Shown: positions 10,833-22,913, numbered from the stretch's first letter. The stretch: 64,000 bases of DNA from Limnanthes douglasii subsp. nivea (GCA_036936605.1 JAUPFV010000002.1:268654770-268718769); one strand, 5' to 3'. Notes: generated from the letters alone by a model not told the origin. Made by a program: numbers and translations.

Positions 10833-12060
10833 GAAATTTAGGGTTAGAGTTCAAAATAATAGTTAAATATTTTTATTAGTTGTCATTCAGAACAATCATA
10901 CTTTTATTGTTTGAATTTTGGTTAAAACTAAGAGATGCTCGAAGCCCACGGATTTCTTTAACTAATGGTGAAGAAACAACTCCAACGAGCTATTTAAACA
11001 ATTACTTATCATTATATGTTTTCAGCGTAATTATGTGGCATCTTAATTTTGAGGGATGATTCGTTTCTTCACATTTATGTCCATTTGTTTTTTTTAATTC
11101 ACTAATTTTTTATGAGTTTGACTCAAGCTAGTATCATTCAATTTGACGTAGTTAGGTATATGTTAAACGCCAGTTATTTGAGCCCAATTAGATTTTAAAC
11201 GCCGAATTTGAAAGAGTCAGAATTGTCGGTTTTTAAAAAAATTACAATTCAATCAAAGAATTAGATATATAGACGTCTAGTGGAATTTAAAAAACAAAGT
11301 TGTGTCGAATTTTGCTATAAGAGAATAGTAACCGAAGCTGTATGATCATTATCGGTTGAACTGATGGTGTATAATTTTTTAGGACGAATATTTGTTTGAC
11401 CGAATGTTTAAATGTCAAATATTTTCTCAAAATACGCAATGCTCATATAAGAAGTTATATTTACTATCTATAATGAAGAGTTTAAAATTGATGTTTTAAT
11501 CACAATCATTGAACATGTAGTCATTAATCAGAGTTTGGTTGAGAATTTGGACAAAATAGCACAATGTACTGTCAAATGTCAGAAGTTGGTGGTGCCGTCA
11601 TCTATTACTACGTACAAATACCATACCTGTTGAGCTGTTTTTTTGCTAATATTGGAAAACAAAATGTAAGGTCCTAATGCGAAACTATGAGGAAATATCA
11701 TCCATCATTGATTTTATAAATAGTGGAAGTGACGAATGTAGCATGTCATGCGTGATTATTGCTATTGTGAGAAACAAGAGCTAAAGAAAAAATGTAAGAG
11801 ATTTTTTTGTTTTTCTTTTGTCTTTAGACGGATAAATAAGGTAGGAAATAGACACGAAGATCCATATTTTCTTTTGTAACAAAAGAATAGTGGGTGTGTT
11901 TGAGAGAGTTTTTTTGTAAACTTGTAATATATATAATATGTTTTTGTTTCCCATTGATGTAGAATTTCTTCACAATTTGAAAAACATTAAATATATATTG
12001 TATGTTTGGTTTATGTTTCTAGTCTTTCTTGTTAACTTTGTTGTTTAAAAAGGTAAAGAA
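10833..12060. other. AT-rich sequence, possibly including a decayed copia LTR
   Basis: No protein family is recognised in 10833-11690. From about 11690 to 12060 the sequence has LTR-like traits: 'gattttataaatag' as a TATA box near 11710, followed by T-rich and 'cttgtaatatatata' segments, just before the copia gag remnant. No second LTR is seen, so the LTR call is tentative. Confidence 0.35.
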
Positions 12061-12309
12061 CCGAAGCTCTGTTATTCTTTGTTATCTAACGATCACGTGC
12101 TCATCAACTTACAAGGTTCGACAGCAGTGGCAAAGATTCTGCTTGCATCACCAAAGATTTGGCCAATACTAACCTTGTCAAATTCTCCATATGCACACAA
12201 TAAGTGGTGTGGTGAATGTGGAAGATCTATAACAGTGTTGTTTCAGTTGGTGATACACACAAGGTAGAAAGTGGATGATCGTCTCAGATCTTGAGGTTGG
12301 AGATTTGGA

Positions 12310-12760
12310 TATCACTTGTAAATCCGAAGGCACTTGGATGATTTAAATAAAATCATTATTGACTTGAATAAAGTTGGAGTCAAGGTAGAAGATAATGATC
12401 GAGCAACATTCCTTTTTAGTTCTTCTTCGAAATTGTATGAGCACTTTGTTGACACCATGCTCTATGGTGAAGATTCTTTATATGATGGCCGATGTAAAAT
12501 TTATTTTGAACTTATAGTATATTCAAAAGAAAATAATGTTGAAGAGTGACTCTAATAGTCTCAGATTGAGCGTGAAGGATAAGCCATGAAAGAGAGATTC
12601 AGTTAAGAAAATAATAATATATTGGTCTAAAATCAATGATATTTGTGAGTTGTTCTAAAATGAAATGTTGGATGTGCAATAAGAAAGGTTATATCAGTAA
12701 ACACTAAACAGATAGAAGAAATGGTGATAACTATTCGAAGTATGATGCTAGAGATGCGAT
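12310..12760 (+). pseudogene. Ty1/copia gag remnant (UBN2 type)
   Basis: From 12334: DDLNKIIIDLNKVGVKVEDN, then SSSSKLYEHFVDTMLYGEDS, the usual copia gag stretch (HLDEFNKII.DL...YEHFVDTLLYG). The frame ends at 12549 in NNVEE and a stop. Further on, about 12660-12720, CWMCNKKGYISKH is a degraded CCHC zinc knuckle. Gag packages the element RNA in virus-like particles. No integrase or reverse transcriptase follows. The short open frame at 12079-12267 is not recognised. Confidence 0.8.
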
Positions 12761-12995
12761 AATGGTCTTGAATGCCCATGAGTGTGTCTGAAAGGGTGTG
12801 AGAGAGAAGTGTAGGCTATATATATATCGGGTCGCGTATTGGGTCAGGCCGATATGAAAGACGGGTCTCAGCCCATGCTCTCTCACAAGTTCTATATGTG
12901 TTAGATTGGTTCATATACGAGGCCCAAGTCTCACAATATTAAAGTCATTCTAATAAAATGTAACAATAAGTGTAACTGCAAGTGTAACAAATTAT

Positions 12996-13065
12996 TGTTA
13001 CATAACAAATTTTACAATTGTGTATAAATAAAGGATATGTGTGATGTAAAATTTGTTATGTAACA
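12996..13065. repeat. Perfect 21-bp inverted repeat at the insertion edge
   Basis: 12996-13016 is the exact reverse complement of 13045-13065, with a 28-bp spacer. The right arm is the normal unit sequence ('tgtaaaatttgttatgtaac...'). The left arm is an extra inverted copy at the edge of the 4.5-kb insertion. Confidence 0.9.
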
Positions 13066-13516
13066 GTGATACTGGTCCTATTCATTCTACAATTGTAGCA
13101 GTAACACTGGAAATATAGAGTTGACTACCAACGTTCTTATACTTCTCGCACCTAAATAAACACACGTACACACACCCATTTCCCTCGCTATAGCACAACA
13201 CCGAGGTCAAATTCGACCTATGCCCGGTGAGGCATGAGATGGTATAGAAGTGCAAGTCTCCAGAGTCCCCCAGAATTCGCTTGGTGCATGGTGCTGGAGA
13301 TGCCGGCACCGGCTCTGGTGCTAGTCTATAGAAGACGGCCCCAACAGCAGTTGAAACACACATCATTAAAAAAAAATTGAAATCCATAGTGACTAGTGAG
13401 AGTGAGTGAGAAGAAGAAAGATAATCGCTAATCAATATATAAAAATAAATTTTCTTCAACATTAAGAAACTTACGCCACTCACTTTTCTCATCGCTCTTT
13501 TCTAATCATCTTTTCT
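13021..13516. repeat. Remainder of split array unit (half B)
   Basis: Continues the unit broken at 8531, from 'aaataaaggatatgtg' through the GC-richer block and the TATA box (about 13435-13445), and stops at 'tctaatcatctttt'. The ~135-codon minus-strand frame is kept. Beyond the break, 13564-13600 ('cctaactacatggtttaag') resembles 8555-8575, just inside the insertion at the other side. The two outer junctions are therefore related. Confidence 0.8.
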
Positions 13517-14395
13517 ATGTAGTTTAAACATCAAATCATACTTAAAGCACGTGAAATATTTAATTTTATGATCAATTTATACCTAACTACATGGTTTAAG
13601 TAGCAACCACCATTTAAATAATTAGTAAAACATTAACTACATTATTAAACTAGATATAATTTTTATATGTTGTAGGATAGATCATAACATATATGACTAC
13701 ATTCTTAATCCACCCATGCGACACCATGTTTATTTTTTATTTAAATTATAAGATGAATACACGTCAAGAAGAATAATTGTGATATATCTTGCATCACCCT
13801 ATCATGTTCATCATGTAATTTGTTTATATAGATCTTCAATGATCCCAACTATGATCACAAAGTTGAACTTGTATGTTACTATTTTACTTGAAACCAATAA
13901 AAATCCTTCAATTTTTTTAATTGTATTATATATATAATTTTAAAAACATAACTTATAATAACTGTTAGAGTTTAATAGCTTAATATACTAATAGCTTTAT
14001 ATCATATATAATATATTAATATTACATTAATTAAATAAAATATTAAATGTATCTCATTTTTTTTATAATGGCGTAATTAGTCCACTGTGAATTGGATACA
14101 TAACTTCCAACAAAATTATTCAAAATCAATTAAATAATTACATATTATATTGAAATATATTAAACTTATAATTTAATTAAACAAATTCAAACATACCAAC
14201 TTAAACAATTAAACAAATCAATTGAAAACAATCAAATAAAATCAATAAAATTAAACAAATCAATCAAACATAATCAAACGAATAAATTTCAAAACCAAAC
14301 AAATAAATTTATTTCATTTAAAGGATTCGAACTTTGTATGTTTTTTATTTAAAATAAGATTTTATTATTATAATAGCTTTCTTTATATATTTTAG
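13517..14395. other. AT-rich spacer, no gene recognised
   Basis: Very AT-rich, with runs of 'aaacaaatcaat' words near 14190-14310. No coding match and no paired transposon ends are seen. Confidence 0.6.
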
Positions 14396-14419
14396 GGTTG
14401 TCTTTGGCATACATGGCTA

Positions 14420-14732
14420 CCCTCTAAATATGCTCCTCTATGCATGCACACCTATTTTTTTCGATATTGCACAGTGTCGTGGTCAAGTTCGACCTATGTC
14501 TGGCGAGGCACGAACGAGTACAGATGTGCAGGTCTCCAGCGTCTCCCAAAATTTGCTCGGCGCATGGTGTTGGAGATTTCGGCACCAGCTCCGGTGTTGG
14601 TCCATAGGAGACGGCCTCTGCAACAGTCCAAAGACAAATCAATAAAAATTTATAGTTTGAAAACCATAGTGACTACTGACTAGTGAGAGTGAATGGGAAG
14701 ACAAAGTGAGAAGAAGACGGATAATTGATAAT

Positions 14733-14820
<88 letters not shown>

Positions 14821-14935
14821 AAATTTTCTTAAACATTGAGAAACTTACGCCATTCACTTTTCTAACACATCTTTTCTAATTAACCTTTTTTTAATCGATT
14901 TTTTCTACTAATTAATTTATTCACCATGAAGATTG
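14420..14935 (+). promoter_or_regulatory. MULE-1 promoter and leader, homologous to array half B
   Basis: Aligns with half B of every array unit: 'caagttcgacctatg', 'ggcgaggcacga', 'gaaacttacgcc' and 'attcaccatgaag' correspond to 'caaattcgacctatg', 'ggtgaggcacga', 'gaaacttacgcc' and 'cttcaccacgaag'. It lies directly before the MULE-1 transposase remnant, so I infer promoter plus 5' leader. Where the array units have a TATA box, this copy has a long TA microsatellite. Confidence 0.7.
14735..14817. repeat. (TA)n microsatellite at the TATA-box position of MULE-1
   Basis: About 83 bp of uninterrupted TA, flanked by 'gataatca' and 'aaacaaattttctt'. In the array units the same flanks enclose only 'atatataaaaat'. 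The microsatellite thus appears to be an expanded TATA box. Confidence 0.9.
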
Positions 14936-14990
14936 TAGATACTATTACTGATTTGTTATTGTTTTAGACAGTTAATTTGAATGTATATTT

Positions 14991-17900
14991 TTGTCAGTTT
15001 ATGGTTTTTGGAATGTTGTTGATGTGTTCATTATTTATTGTGCAAACATAAATTCACACATGTTTACCTTCATTGTTAGACATGCTGGTAAATTCAGGGA
15101 CAAATGTGGCTCTTTATGCTACTGTGGGGGCACTGAAAGTGTTGTTGATAATGCGAATCCAAATAAGATTTCACTGCTATATTTGATGGAGAAAATATAT
15201 ATGTCATGCGAGCCAACCGAAAAATTTGGCGTGTTGAATCTAGCATATCAACAACCTGGTTGTCAAGATGATTACAATCTCACCCATATCACCAACGATG
15301 TAGATGCCCTACACATGTGCCACTTAGTTTATAAGCTTAGGTACTTGAAGATATACATTGAGGTTGTCTGCCCGCTAGAAGTGATTATGTCTCCTAGGCG
15401 AGATATACCAACTGAAGTTCCTGTAGTAGAGTTGTCGAAAGATTATGGATCCCAAAGTGATGGGGATGACGGGTTGGGCAGTTGTGTTAGGGAGGAGACA
15501 GAGGCTGGTATTAGGACAGAGGCTGGTTTTGGGACATAAACTGGTACTAGGATAGAGGCTGGTACATGTTCAAGAACAAATGGTCATGGTCGAGATAAAG
15601 TTATTAATTGTACAACTGTTGGTATAAAGGAAAATTATGGTGGAGAAGGGAATGATGAATATGCTAATTGAGAAGATGTTGGTGGATAGAGGGTTGTTGG
15701 TGGATATGGAGCTGCTAGTGGAGAGGCAAATGATGGTAAAGATGGGGATGTTAGTGGAGAGGCAAATGTTGTTGAAGAGGAGTTTGCTGGTGGATAAGCA
15801 AATGATGGTAGAGAGATACATGTTGGTGGAGAGGAAACTGTTGGTGGAGAGGGAGTTGCAAGTGGAGAGGCAACTGATGGTGGATAACGACCTGTTAATG
15901 AAGAGGGGGCTGTTGGTGGAGGGACATGTTCTGGTGGAGAGAGGGATGCTGGTGGAGAGAGGGATGTTAGTGAGAATGTTGATGATGATATATCGGGCTT
16001 AAACGAATTTATAAGAGAGTTAGGTCCTGATGTTAATTGGAATGATGTCCAATCAGCTGGACCACATGTTGTCCAATCAGGTAGACCAGATGCTTCAGGT
16101 CAAGATCATGATATGGGACAACTAAGGGTGTTGAGGAGAAGGCAGTGGTTGTTAAGGAAGAAGCAGTTGGTATTCAGGATGAGGGAGTGGGTGTTGAAGA
16201 GGAAGCATTGATTGTTGAAGAGAACTCTAGGGGTGTTAATGTGCAAGGTAGTGGTGTTGAAGAGGAGGCTAAGGTGCCACCATATTTTAGACAATAAGAG
16301 GGGGATTATGTGGAGACAGACTATGGTAATAGCGATATTATCTTCACATCCCGAGACTCTGATGTGAAGGTTGGAGATGAGAAATGGTGGCATCGTTTTG
16401 AGGAGTTCAACCTTGTTGTGCCACTGGCTTATGTTGAACTCCAGGTGGGTCATGAGTTCGTTACGACAACATATTGCAAAGATAAAATTTAAAACTATGG
16501 GATAAAACAACGACGATATGTTGTAATGAAGAACAACGATAAGAACATAATAGTCTTCGTATGTTCATCAAAAAGTTGCATGCGAAGGTGTTATTATAGC
16601 TCTATGGGAAGCAGTGGTAGGTGGATGGTGAAGACACTAGTGGACAAACACAGTTGGGTACCAACAAATGAGAATTCAAATATAACTGATATTTAGATTG
16701 CAATGTACTACAAGCCACAATGGGAGACAGACATAAAATGGTCGGTGTCATCGTTGATTGCTTCTCTTAGTAGGGAATTTTGTGTGAATATTAAAAAGAG
16801 TAAGGTTTATAGGGCAAGAGCCACATCGCTCGAGTTGATTCTAAGTAACGACAAACAGCAGTTTAGTAGGCTCTTGGATTATTGCGGTGAGATATCGAGA
16901 ACGAATCCTGGGTCTACATGCATCATCAAGCAAGATGACGGTATATTTGAGAAAATGTACATCTGTTTGGGGGCTATCATAAGAGGGTTCAAGGGAGGTT
17001 GCAGGCTCGTGGTTATTTTGGATGGTTGCTTCCTGAAGGGGTCGTTTGAGAGCCAATAGTTAGTGGTTGTTGGTGTTGATGCCAATGACCAAATGTATCC
17101 AATAGCTTGGTGAGTTGTTGAAAATAGGAATCCGGATAATTGGAGATGGTTTCTCAATTTGTTGGGTGAGGATTTAGAAGTCCAGAATCAGAGTGCATGG
17201 TTGTGTATTAGTGACAAACAAAAAGTGTTAGTGCAGGCTCTACTGGACATCTACCCCAATTCAGAACACAGATTCTATTGTAGACATTTGTACGCCAATT
17301 TTAAGAAGAGCTTTGTCGGTCGGTTAGAGAAACGTATATTATGGAAGCTGCTAGAGCAACTTACAAGCAAAAGTTTGTTGCTGAGATGGAGCAGATGTAG
17401 CTGGTTAATATGGAGGCATATAACTGGTGATTAGAAAAACCACCAGGGCAGTGGTCAAGGTCACACTATGATGTTTCAACACAATTAAACATCCAAACAA
17501 GTAACCATGTAGAGACTTTCAACATGGTTATCTTACATCTTCGAGAGAAAGGTATCATAACACTTGGATGGTATCAGGCAGCAAACAATGAAAAGAATAG
17601 CCAACAAGAAGAAGGTTTTTGATACCTGGATTGGAGAAATATGCCCTGCAATCCTTAAGAAGTTGTATGCCAATGGCCTTGTTGCTAATAACTATTTTTT
17701 CGAGTCTTTTGGAGGGCCGCAGTATGAAGTCAAATTTGGTACGGGGCAGTTTGTAGTAGACTTGGAGGACATAAGCTGTGCTTGTAGGAAATGACAACTT
17801 AGTGGCATATCATGTGAACATGAGGTTGCTGTAATATGATGAAACCAAAAATAACTATCAGATTACGTTTTGTCGTGTTACATGGTGGCTTCAAACAGAG

Positions 17901-18205
17901 CAATATATGCCCATACATTGAATCCAATCAATGTTCAATTGCTTAGGGAGTAGTAGAACTTTCCGGATGTAGAATCTCTGCCAATGGAAGCGAAGCGCGG
18001 CGCAAAAGTGCAGAAGAGAAATAGAGACAAGATCGAGCTAGAACTACCTGCAGTTGGAGGAAAACGAATCAACATGAAATATGTTAAAATAACATGTTCC
18101 ATATAAACAAACAGGACACAACAAAATAAAGTGTAGATCAGGTGACCCCCAAAGTACGCGTACTGATGCTGCTTCCTTGGAGCAGGTATACACCACTGAT
18201 GCTGC
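14991..18205 (+). pseudogene. MULE-1 MuDR-type transposase, 5' and central part
   Basis: Order of traces: a PB1-like N-terminal domain (about 15060-15360: FIVRHAGKFRDKCG, YCGGTESVVDN); an acidic linker of GGE repeats (15640-15990) in the same frame but broken by several stops; a MuDR region (16310-16680); and the transposase core (16703-17400), with VVILDGCFLKG (first catalytic Asp), WLCISDKQKV (second Asp) and CRHLYANFKK. After a frameshift comes NHVETFNMVI. A SWIM zinc finger follows (about 17700-17820): CACRK, a stop in place of Trp, then QLSGISCEH. A CCHC knuckle near 18090-18130 (CSI...KQTGHNKIKC) carries a 2-bp deletion. The protein would cut and move the element's ends, but this copy is dead. 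The reading is interrupted at 18205 by hAT-2. Confidence 0.88.
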
Positions 18206-19436
18206 TAGGGGTGAGCAAAAACAAAAAAAAACCGAACCGACCGACCAAATCAAACCGAAATTTGTCGGTTTGGTCGGTCTAAAAATAAGAATATTCGGTT
18301 TCGGTTTTAAAATTTCAAACGGAAATAAATTCGGTCGGTTTTCGGTTTTTTGGAAAGAGGAACCGAATATAACCGAAACCGACCGAAGTTATATATAGTT
18401 TTATACCACTTCTATAACTAATCCAACCTTTTTCCTACTGGTCCTATATTAATATTTAAACTACATTGGAGGCATAGATTCGAACCCCACAAGTGTCTTT
18501 TTAAATCGTAAATTTTTTGGGGTCTTTTTAAATCGTAAATTTAAACTGTAAGTTTGACTTTCATTATTTAACTCTATAATATGACATATCAGTACCCGTC
18601 GTATACAACTATTACTACGTATCAAATGCAACCGAAAATGAAAAACCTGCCTGCTGGGGAGTTAAACGGAGAACCCGTTCAGACGGTTTCCAGGTGGCAA
18701 AAACAGGTTCCGGCAAAGGCATGCCAGAGTTCCGGCGATAATCAGTAGAGAAAGTGCGGTGGGGTGTAGCAACATTATTAGTTGAACAAGAGCTGAATTT
18801 GGCGGCGGAGTCGAGACAGGTAACGCTTGAGCTGGAGTTCCTCAGGTGTGGAGGCACATACGACATTGTTATTGTTTTGTTTTCAAAGGTTTTGGAAGGA
18901 AGAAGAAGATGACGATGATGAGTAGTTATCATTTTCACCTACTGTTTAATTCGAAAGTCATTATTTAACTCGAAAGTCGTATCAGTTTAATCCGTTTCCG
19001 TTTTATATATTTGCACCTACTGTTTAATTTTTTTATGTATTTCTTTATACCATATATTTTTTTATTTGTTACACTTAAATAGTAATAATATTATAATATT
19101 TATTATATTAAAATTATAACTATAAATTTATTATTATAAATATAAAAAATTAATAATTAGTTTCCATTATAATTTTTTTTCAATTCTTCAACTAAAAAAA
19201 TTATTCGAAAAAAACTGCACCGAACCGCACCGAACGCACCGACCAAACGGACCGAACCGCACCTCTATTAAAACCGAAAAACCGACCGAAACCGACCGAA
19301 ACCAAAAAAAACCGAAACCGAAAAAAACCGATTTTTTTAATTACTAAATCGGTTTAATAATATACAAACCGAATTATTTCGGTTCGGTTTAAAAATTTAT
19401 CAAAAAACCGACCGAACCGACCAAATCTCACCCCTA
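18206..19436. mobile_element. hAT-2, nested in MULE-1
   Basis: A 1231-bp element with ends TAGGGGTGAG / CTCACCCCTA, flanked by 8-bp target copies 'gatgctgc' (18198-18205) and 'gctgctgc' (19437-19444), one mismatch. Subterminal regions at both ends are dense in 'accgaaccgacc' words in opposite orientations, a typical arrangement for hAT transposase binding. No transposase is present. It carries a host gene fragment on the minus strand. Removing it rejoins the Ser/Thr-rich C-terminal coding region of MULE-1, so it is younger than MULE-1. Confidence 0.9.
18650..18938 (-). pseudogene. Captured host gene fragment, probably DEAD-box RNA helicase N-terminus
   Basis: On the minus strand an ATG-started segment reads MSYVPPHLRNSSSS, then PLPEPVFATWKPSERVLRL. 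YVPPHLRN is a hallmark near the N-terminus of DDX3-like DEAD-box helicases, and a 'WKPSERVL...PEQ' stretch occurs before the helicase core in a plant subgroup. No helicase motif (Q, DEAD, SAT) is present, so it is a 5' fragment only. It is AT-poorer than its surroundings, as expected for host exon sequence captured by the hAT. The exact gene is uncertain. Confidence 0.5.
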
Positions 19437-20590
19437 GCTGCTGCTTCTTCAATGGATCCTCAAAACAGTCAGCCTCCTACTGCTGCTTCTTCAATGAATC
19501 CTCAATGCTACTTTTTCAATGGATCCTCGTAGCAGTCAGCCTTCTACTATTTCTTCTTCAGTGAATCGTCAAAGAAGTCAGCCTCCCACTACTTCTTCTA
19601 CAATAGACCCTCGAACTAATCCTCTTGTTGTTGATACTACAATAGAGCCTCATAGTACTCGTGCTACTTCTAGAACTTCTATAAATCCACCAAACACAAA
19701 CATTAACGCTGCCGGTGAGTTTACGGAAATAGAAACCCCTCATGCTGCAACTTTCAGGTTAAACGCAACATTGAACAGAACTAGAAGATTGACTTTGAGG
19801 ATTTCTAAAATCCTGGTAAGTTTGTTTTTTCATCTTTTTTTTATATGTTATTGGTTTAAGTAATGTTTATTTATGCCTGAAATGATAGGAAATGAGAGGT
19901 GGTGCAACCAACACGATGCCAAATGTAAGCTCGATTTGTTTTATAAATATTATTTTTGGGCTGTAAATATTCTCTTTATAATATTTTCTTATTTTTGCGG
20001 GGATCGATGGATTATTGCGTTGAACCAAGGTAGGTTGGTGGAACAAGGCCAACTCATAGTGGGGGACCAAGGCCAACACATGGACATATAAGATTCCTCT
20101 TTGTCATAAGGTTTAAAGTTGTTCCTATTACCTTCTTTTTATAAAATATTTGCTTTATTGGTTGATTGCTTAAATGGTATGGGTATTTATAGGTTGATTG
20201 GTTATGATGGTAGATAAAATATAGTAATGGTTAGGTATGAGTCATTATTGGTTTATTGGCATGTCTGGTATTAGTGAGATTCAATATTAGTTTATTGGTA
20301 TGTTTGGTATTTAAGCAGCACGCGGTATGCAGTAGATCTTAGTTAAGTAAATAGTGTTGGCATGTTGTAGGTTATTGCATAAATAGGTTTTTGTTGTTGG
20401 TATAACTAAGTTACTTTTATTGTGTTGGTATGTTTTAGCAAGTCAGAGGAACATGGAATCATGTAAGAGATATGCAGCAGTTTAAAGTAGTTGCAACTGT
20501 GTCAAGAACCACGACGAAAAAGAGGAATAGACCATTTGGAATGTTAACACGAAGAAGCAATTCCTGAGGCAAGGAGTGTTGTCATTGAAG
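19437..20590 (+). pseudogene. MULE-1 transposase, C-terminal tail exons
   Basis: Continues the reading broken by hAT-2. A low-complexity Ser/Thr/Pro tail repeats 'ASSMDPQNSQPPT'-like units (about 19440-19690) and ends near LNRTRRLTLRISKIL at a GTAAG donor (19815). Small exons follow, for example about 19889-19925 between 'gatag' and 'gtaagc', and one from about 20440. The repeats suggest replication slippage. A stop near 19508 breaks the first part. Confidence 0.6.
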
Positions 20591-20599
20591 CTGTTTTTT

Positions 20600-21950
20600 G
20601 TTGATATCTAATTATGTTTTTTGTAAAGTATATGTTGGGTTAAATACCCTATTTATATGTGTGTTAAATTGTAGACATTTGTAAATTGGTCATGAAAACC
20701 GGTCATGGAACCTAATTTTTTGTTGATGTCTTAATATGTATTTCAGAGATTGTATTTTTTAGTTATCTCAGACATTGTAACCGGTAAATTGTGGTTATTT
20801 TTAATATGAATGATTATTTATCAAATGCTTGTTATCCTTGTAATCATGTTTCTGCTTATGTTAATCAAGCTTAATTAACTTAATAATCTTTACTGCCACC
20901 GTATTTGCTAATTTGTAAGATGCTTCATAATATAGAACAAATTACTAGAAAGTTATTTTTTCATTCATACTCATAATGTGATGAAGATACAAAGAAAAAT
21001 TACAAACTTAATACAAACTAAACAACAATAAAAAAAACCTAAAATAATTTTAATTCAAATGGTAACAACAAAGAACAAAAACATAAAGAAACATAAACTA
21101 CAACTTAAAATCTTTAAACGATAGACTTGAACCCTCAAGACAGTGTTTATAGCTTCAATTTTCTGCATTTTTTTCAATCCAATAATTAAATCTTTTGATC
21201 GATCTATCAATGGTGTATCAGTCCATTAAAAAATCCACAAGAACCTTTGATCGTCTGATATAAAGGAAACAAATTGGGTTAAAATAGAGTTCTGTTTCGG
21301 TTTAGAGTTTACAAAATGAAATAGAAAATCGAAATTAGGGTTCAATATAACTTACCTGGTAGTTCCTACATCCAACGAATCGCCTAAGTGGGTTCAAATC
21401 AGTCCAAGAGTCCTAACAATAACTTGTTTGCTACCGTAACATCTTGAATCATATTGATTTTCTTTTTGGGTATAAACTGAGTTAGTGGTTGACATTTACT
21501 TTTGATAATAAGAATAAAAAATAATGTAATGGAAATTGAAGAGTAATGAAAGGTGAAGAAAGAGGAAAGAAGGCGTGAGAGAAACAGAATGATTAGTGGA
21601 TTCAGTGAAGGAAATGAAAAGGGTTGAGGCTGATGGTAGAAGAAGAGAGAACGGTTTAAAAATAATCTTTTATCCACTTGACCGGTCTAACTTTCTAACT
21701 CGTCCATATAAGCAAAAAATACCAACTAGGACATAGAAAATGTGAGGGTATCATTTTAGTCAAAGGATATAATTGGAATCAAAGTCAAGAGACTATGAGA
21801 CAAGAACCATTTAATTATTGTGACACGCGATAGAACCAGAGAAGATATCACGAACAGTGACTAAATTTATAAATTTTCAATATAAAAAACCCCTCACCCA
21901 TAATTTTTTAATCGAAAGACTTGATAATCGAAAGACTATATACCAATTTA
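20600..21950. other. MULE-1 3' flank, no gene recognised
   Basis: AT-rich and without family matches. The purine-rich stretch 21540-21650 gives only low-complexity frames. It presumably represents the untranslated 3' part of MULE-1 before the half-A-like segment. Confidence 0.5.
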
Positions 21951-21951
21951 A

Positions 21952-22075
21952 GCTTGATCATACTCACAAGTTGAAGTTGTAGTCAAAACCATTGCACCGA
22001 AACTCAACAATTAACTAACCCAAAATTCAGGATTTAAACCCAATTTTATTTTTGGTCTTACATTATAGACCAATT
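21952..22075. repeat. MULE-1 3' segment homologous to array half A
   Basis: Aligns over ~120 bp with half A: 'cacaagttgaagttgtag', 'ccattgcacc', 'actcaacaatta' and 'attttatttttggtctta' match 'aacaagttgaagttgtat', 'tcattgcacc', 'actcaacaattc' and the same final word. The hairpin of the array copy is broken here ('cattatagaccaatttc'). It shows that half A comes from the far side of this MULE. Confidence 0.82.
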
Positions 22076-22913
22076 TCGTAGGTTATGGTTTACCATGTAA
22101 TATGTTACTATAAATTTATTGACATGCATATTCGGCGGCGACGCCCATAATTATAGTTGATTTTTATTTCAATAATAATTATTTTAAATTAATATAATTT
22201 GAAAATGATACGTTGGCAATGTGTATATACTCTTAGCCTTCTTTAAATATTTATTTATTTAAACAAACTCACATATCATATAGAGATTTTTTTAAATAAT
22301 AATTCGTTTAAATATAAAATTATCAATAATAATTCAGATTTTCAAATTTACCAATAACTAAATATTATATAAAATTTTCCAACAATATTTTTTCAAATGT
22401 ATAAATAAAAATATCAAAACATTTTTTTTCAACTAGCTAATAAACGCGTCTTTTTATCTTTCCAAGATGGAAACACTAAAATCTCTCAAATATAGATTTT
22501 TGCAACAAATTTGGTGGATTCCAAAGCATTTCAACACAAAACAACTGCTAAATCAGCTTTCATGATGAAATTACTTTTTCTCGTCTTTAATTTTTTTTTA
22601 ATTGTATGAAAAAAATATTCGTATTTGGTTTTGATGATTTGCAAATATTTTCACACAACAAAAGTACAATTAGTAACCTAAGAACTACTTATTTACATGT
22701 TTAAAGGTCATTAATAGTTTTTTTTTCTTTTTTCACAACCGAGTTCTACGTATTTACGCAACCAAATGCAGTAAGTTTAAGAGATCTAGTTTTTTGTTTC
22801 TTTCTCTAGGTTTTTCAATATAAAAGACTTATTTCACAAAAAACTTCAACGTATTTAATCACTCAACTTACACTTGGTTTCCACGTCTAGTTTCTATTTT
22901 GTTTTTTTTAAAG
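22076..22913. other. AT-rich spacer, possible MULE-3-like fragment
   Basis: No coding match. Near 22730-22770 the words 'tcacaaccgag' and 'tttacgcaaccaa' recall the repeated 'acgcaacc' words of MULE-3 (29480-31510), so a fragment of a related element may lie here. Confidence 0.35.

Noticed and set aside
707..13492. Recurring ~135-codon minus-strand open frame in array units (707, 1934, 6089, 7356, 13082)
   Set aside because: It keeps its frame because the units are near-identical, non-coding parts included. It runs antisense through the inferred MULE promoter and resembles no protein family I know.
8555..13600. Paired flanks 'cctaactac.tggtttaag' (8555 and 13580) as terminal repeats of one transposon
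   Set aside because: They are in direct orientation, lie at unequal places relative to the unit breaks and lack target duplications, so I record the similarity without assigning an element.
15570..16002. Met/Val/Leu-rich and Ser/Thr/Ile-rich long frames around 15.6-16.0 kb
   Set aside because: They are off-frame readings of the GGE-repeat linker of the MULE-1 transposase, which reads in the frame continuing from 14991.
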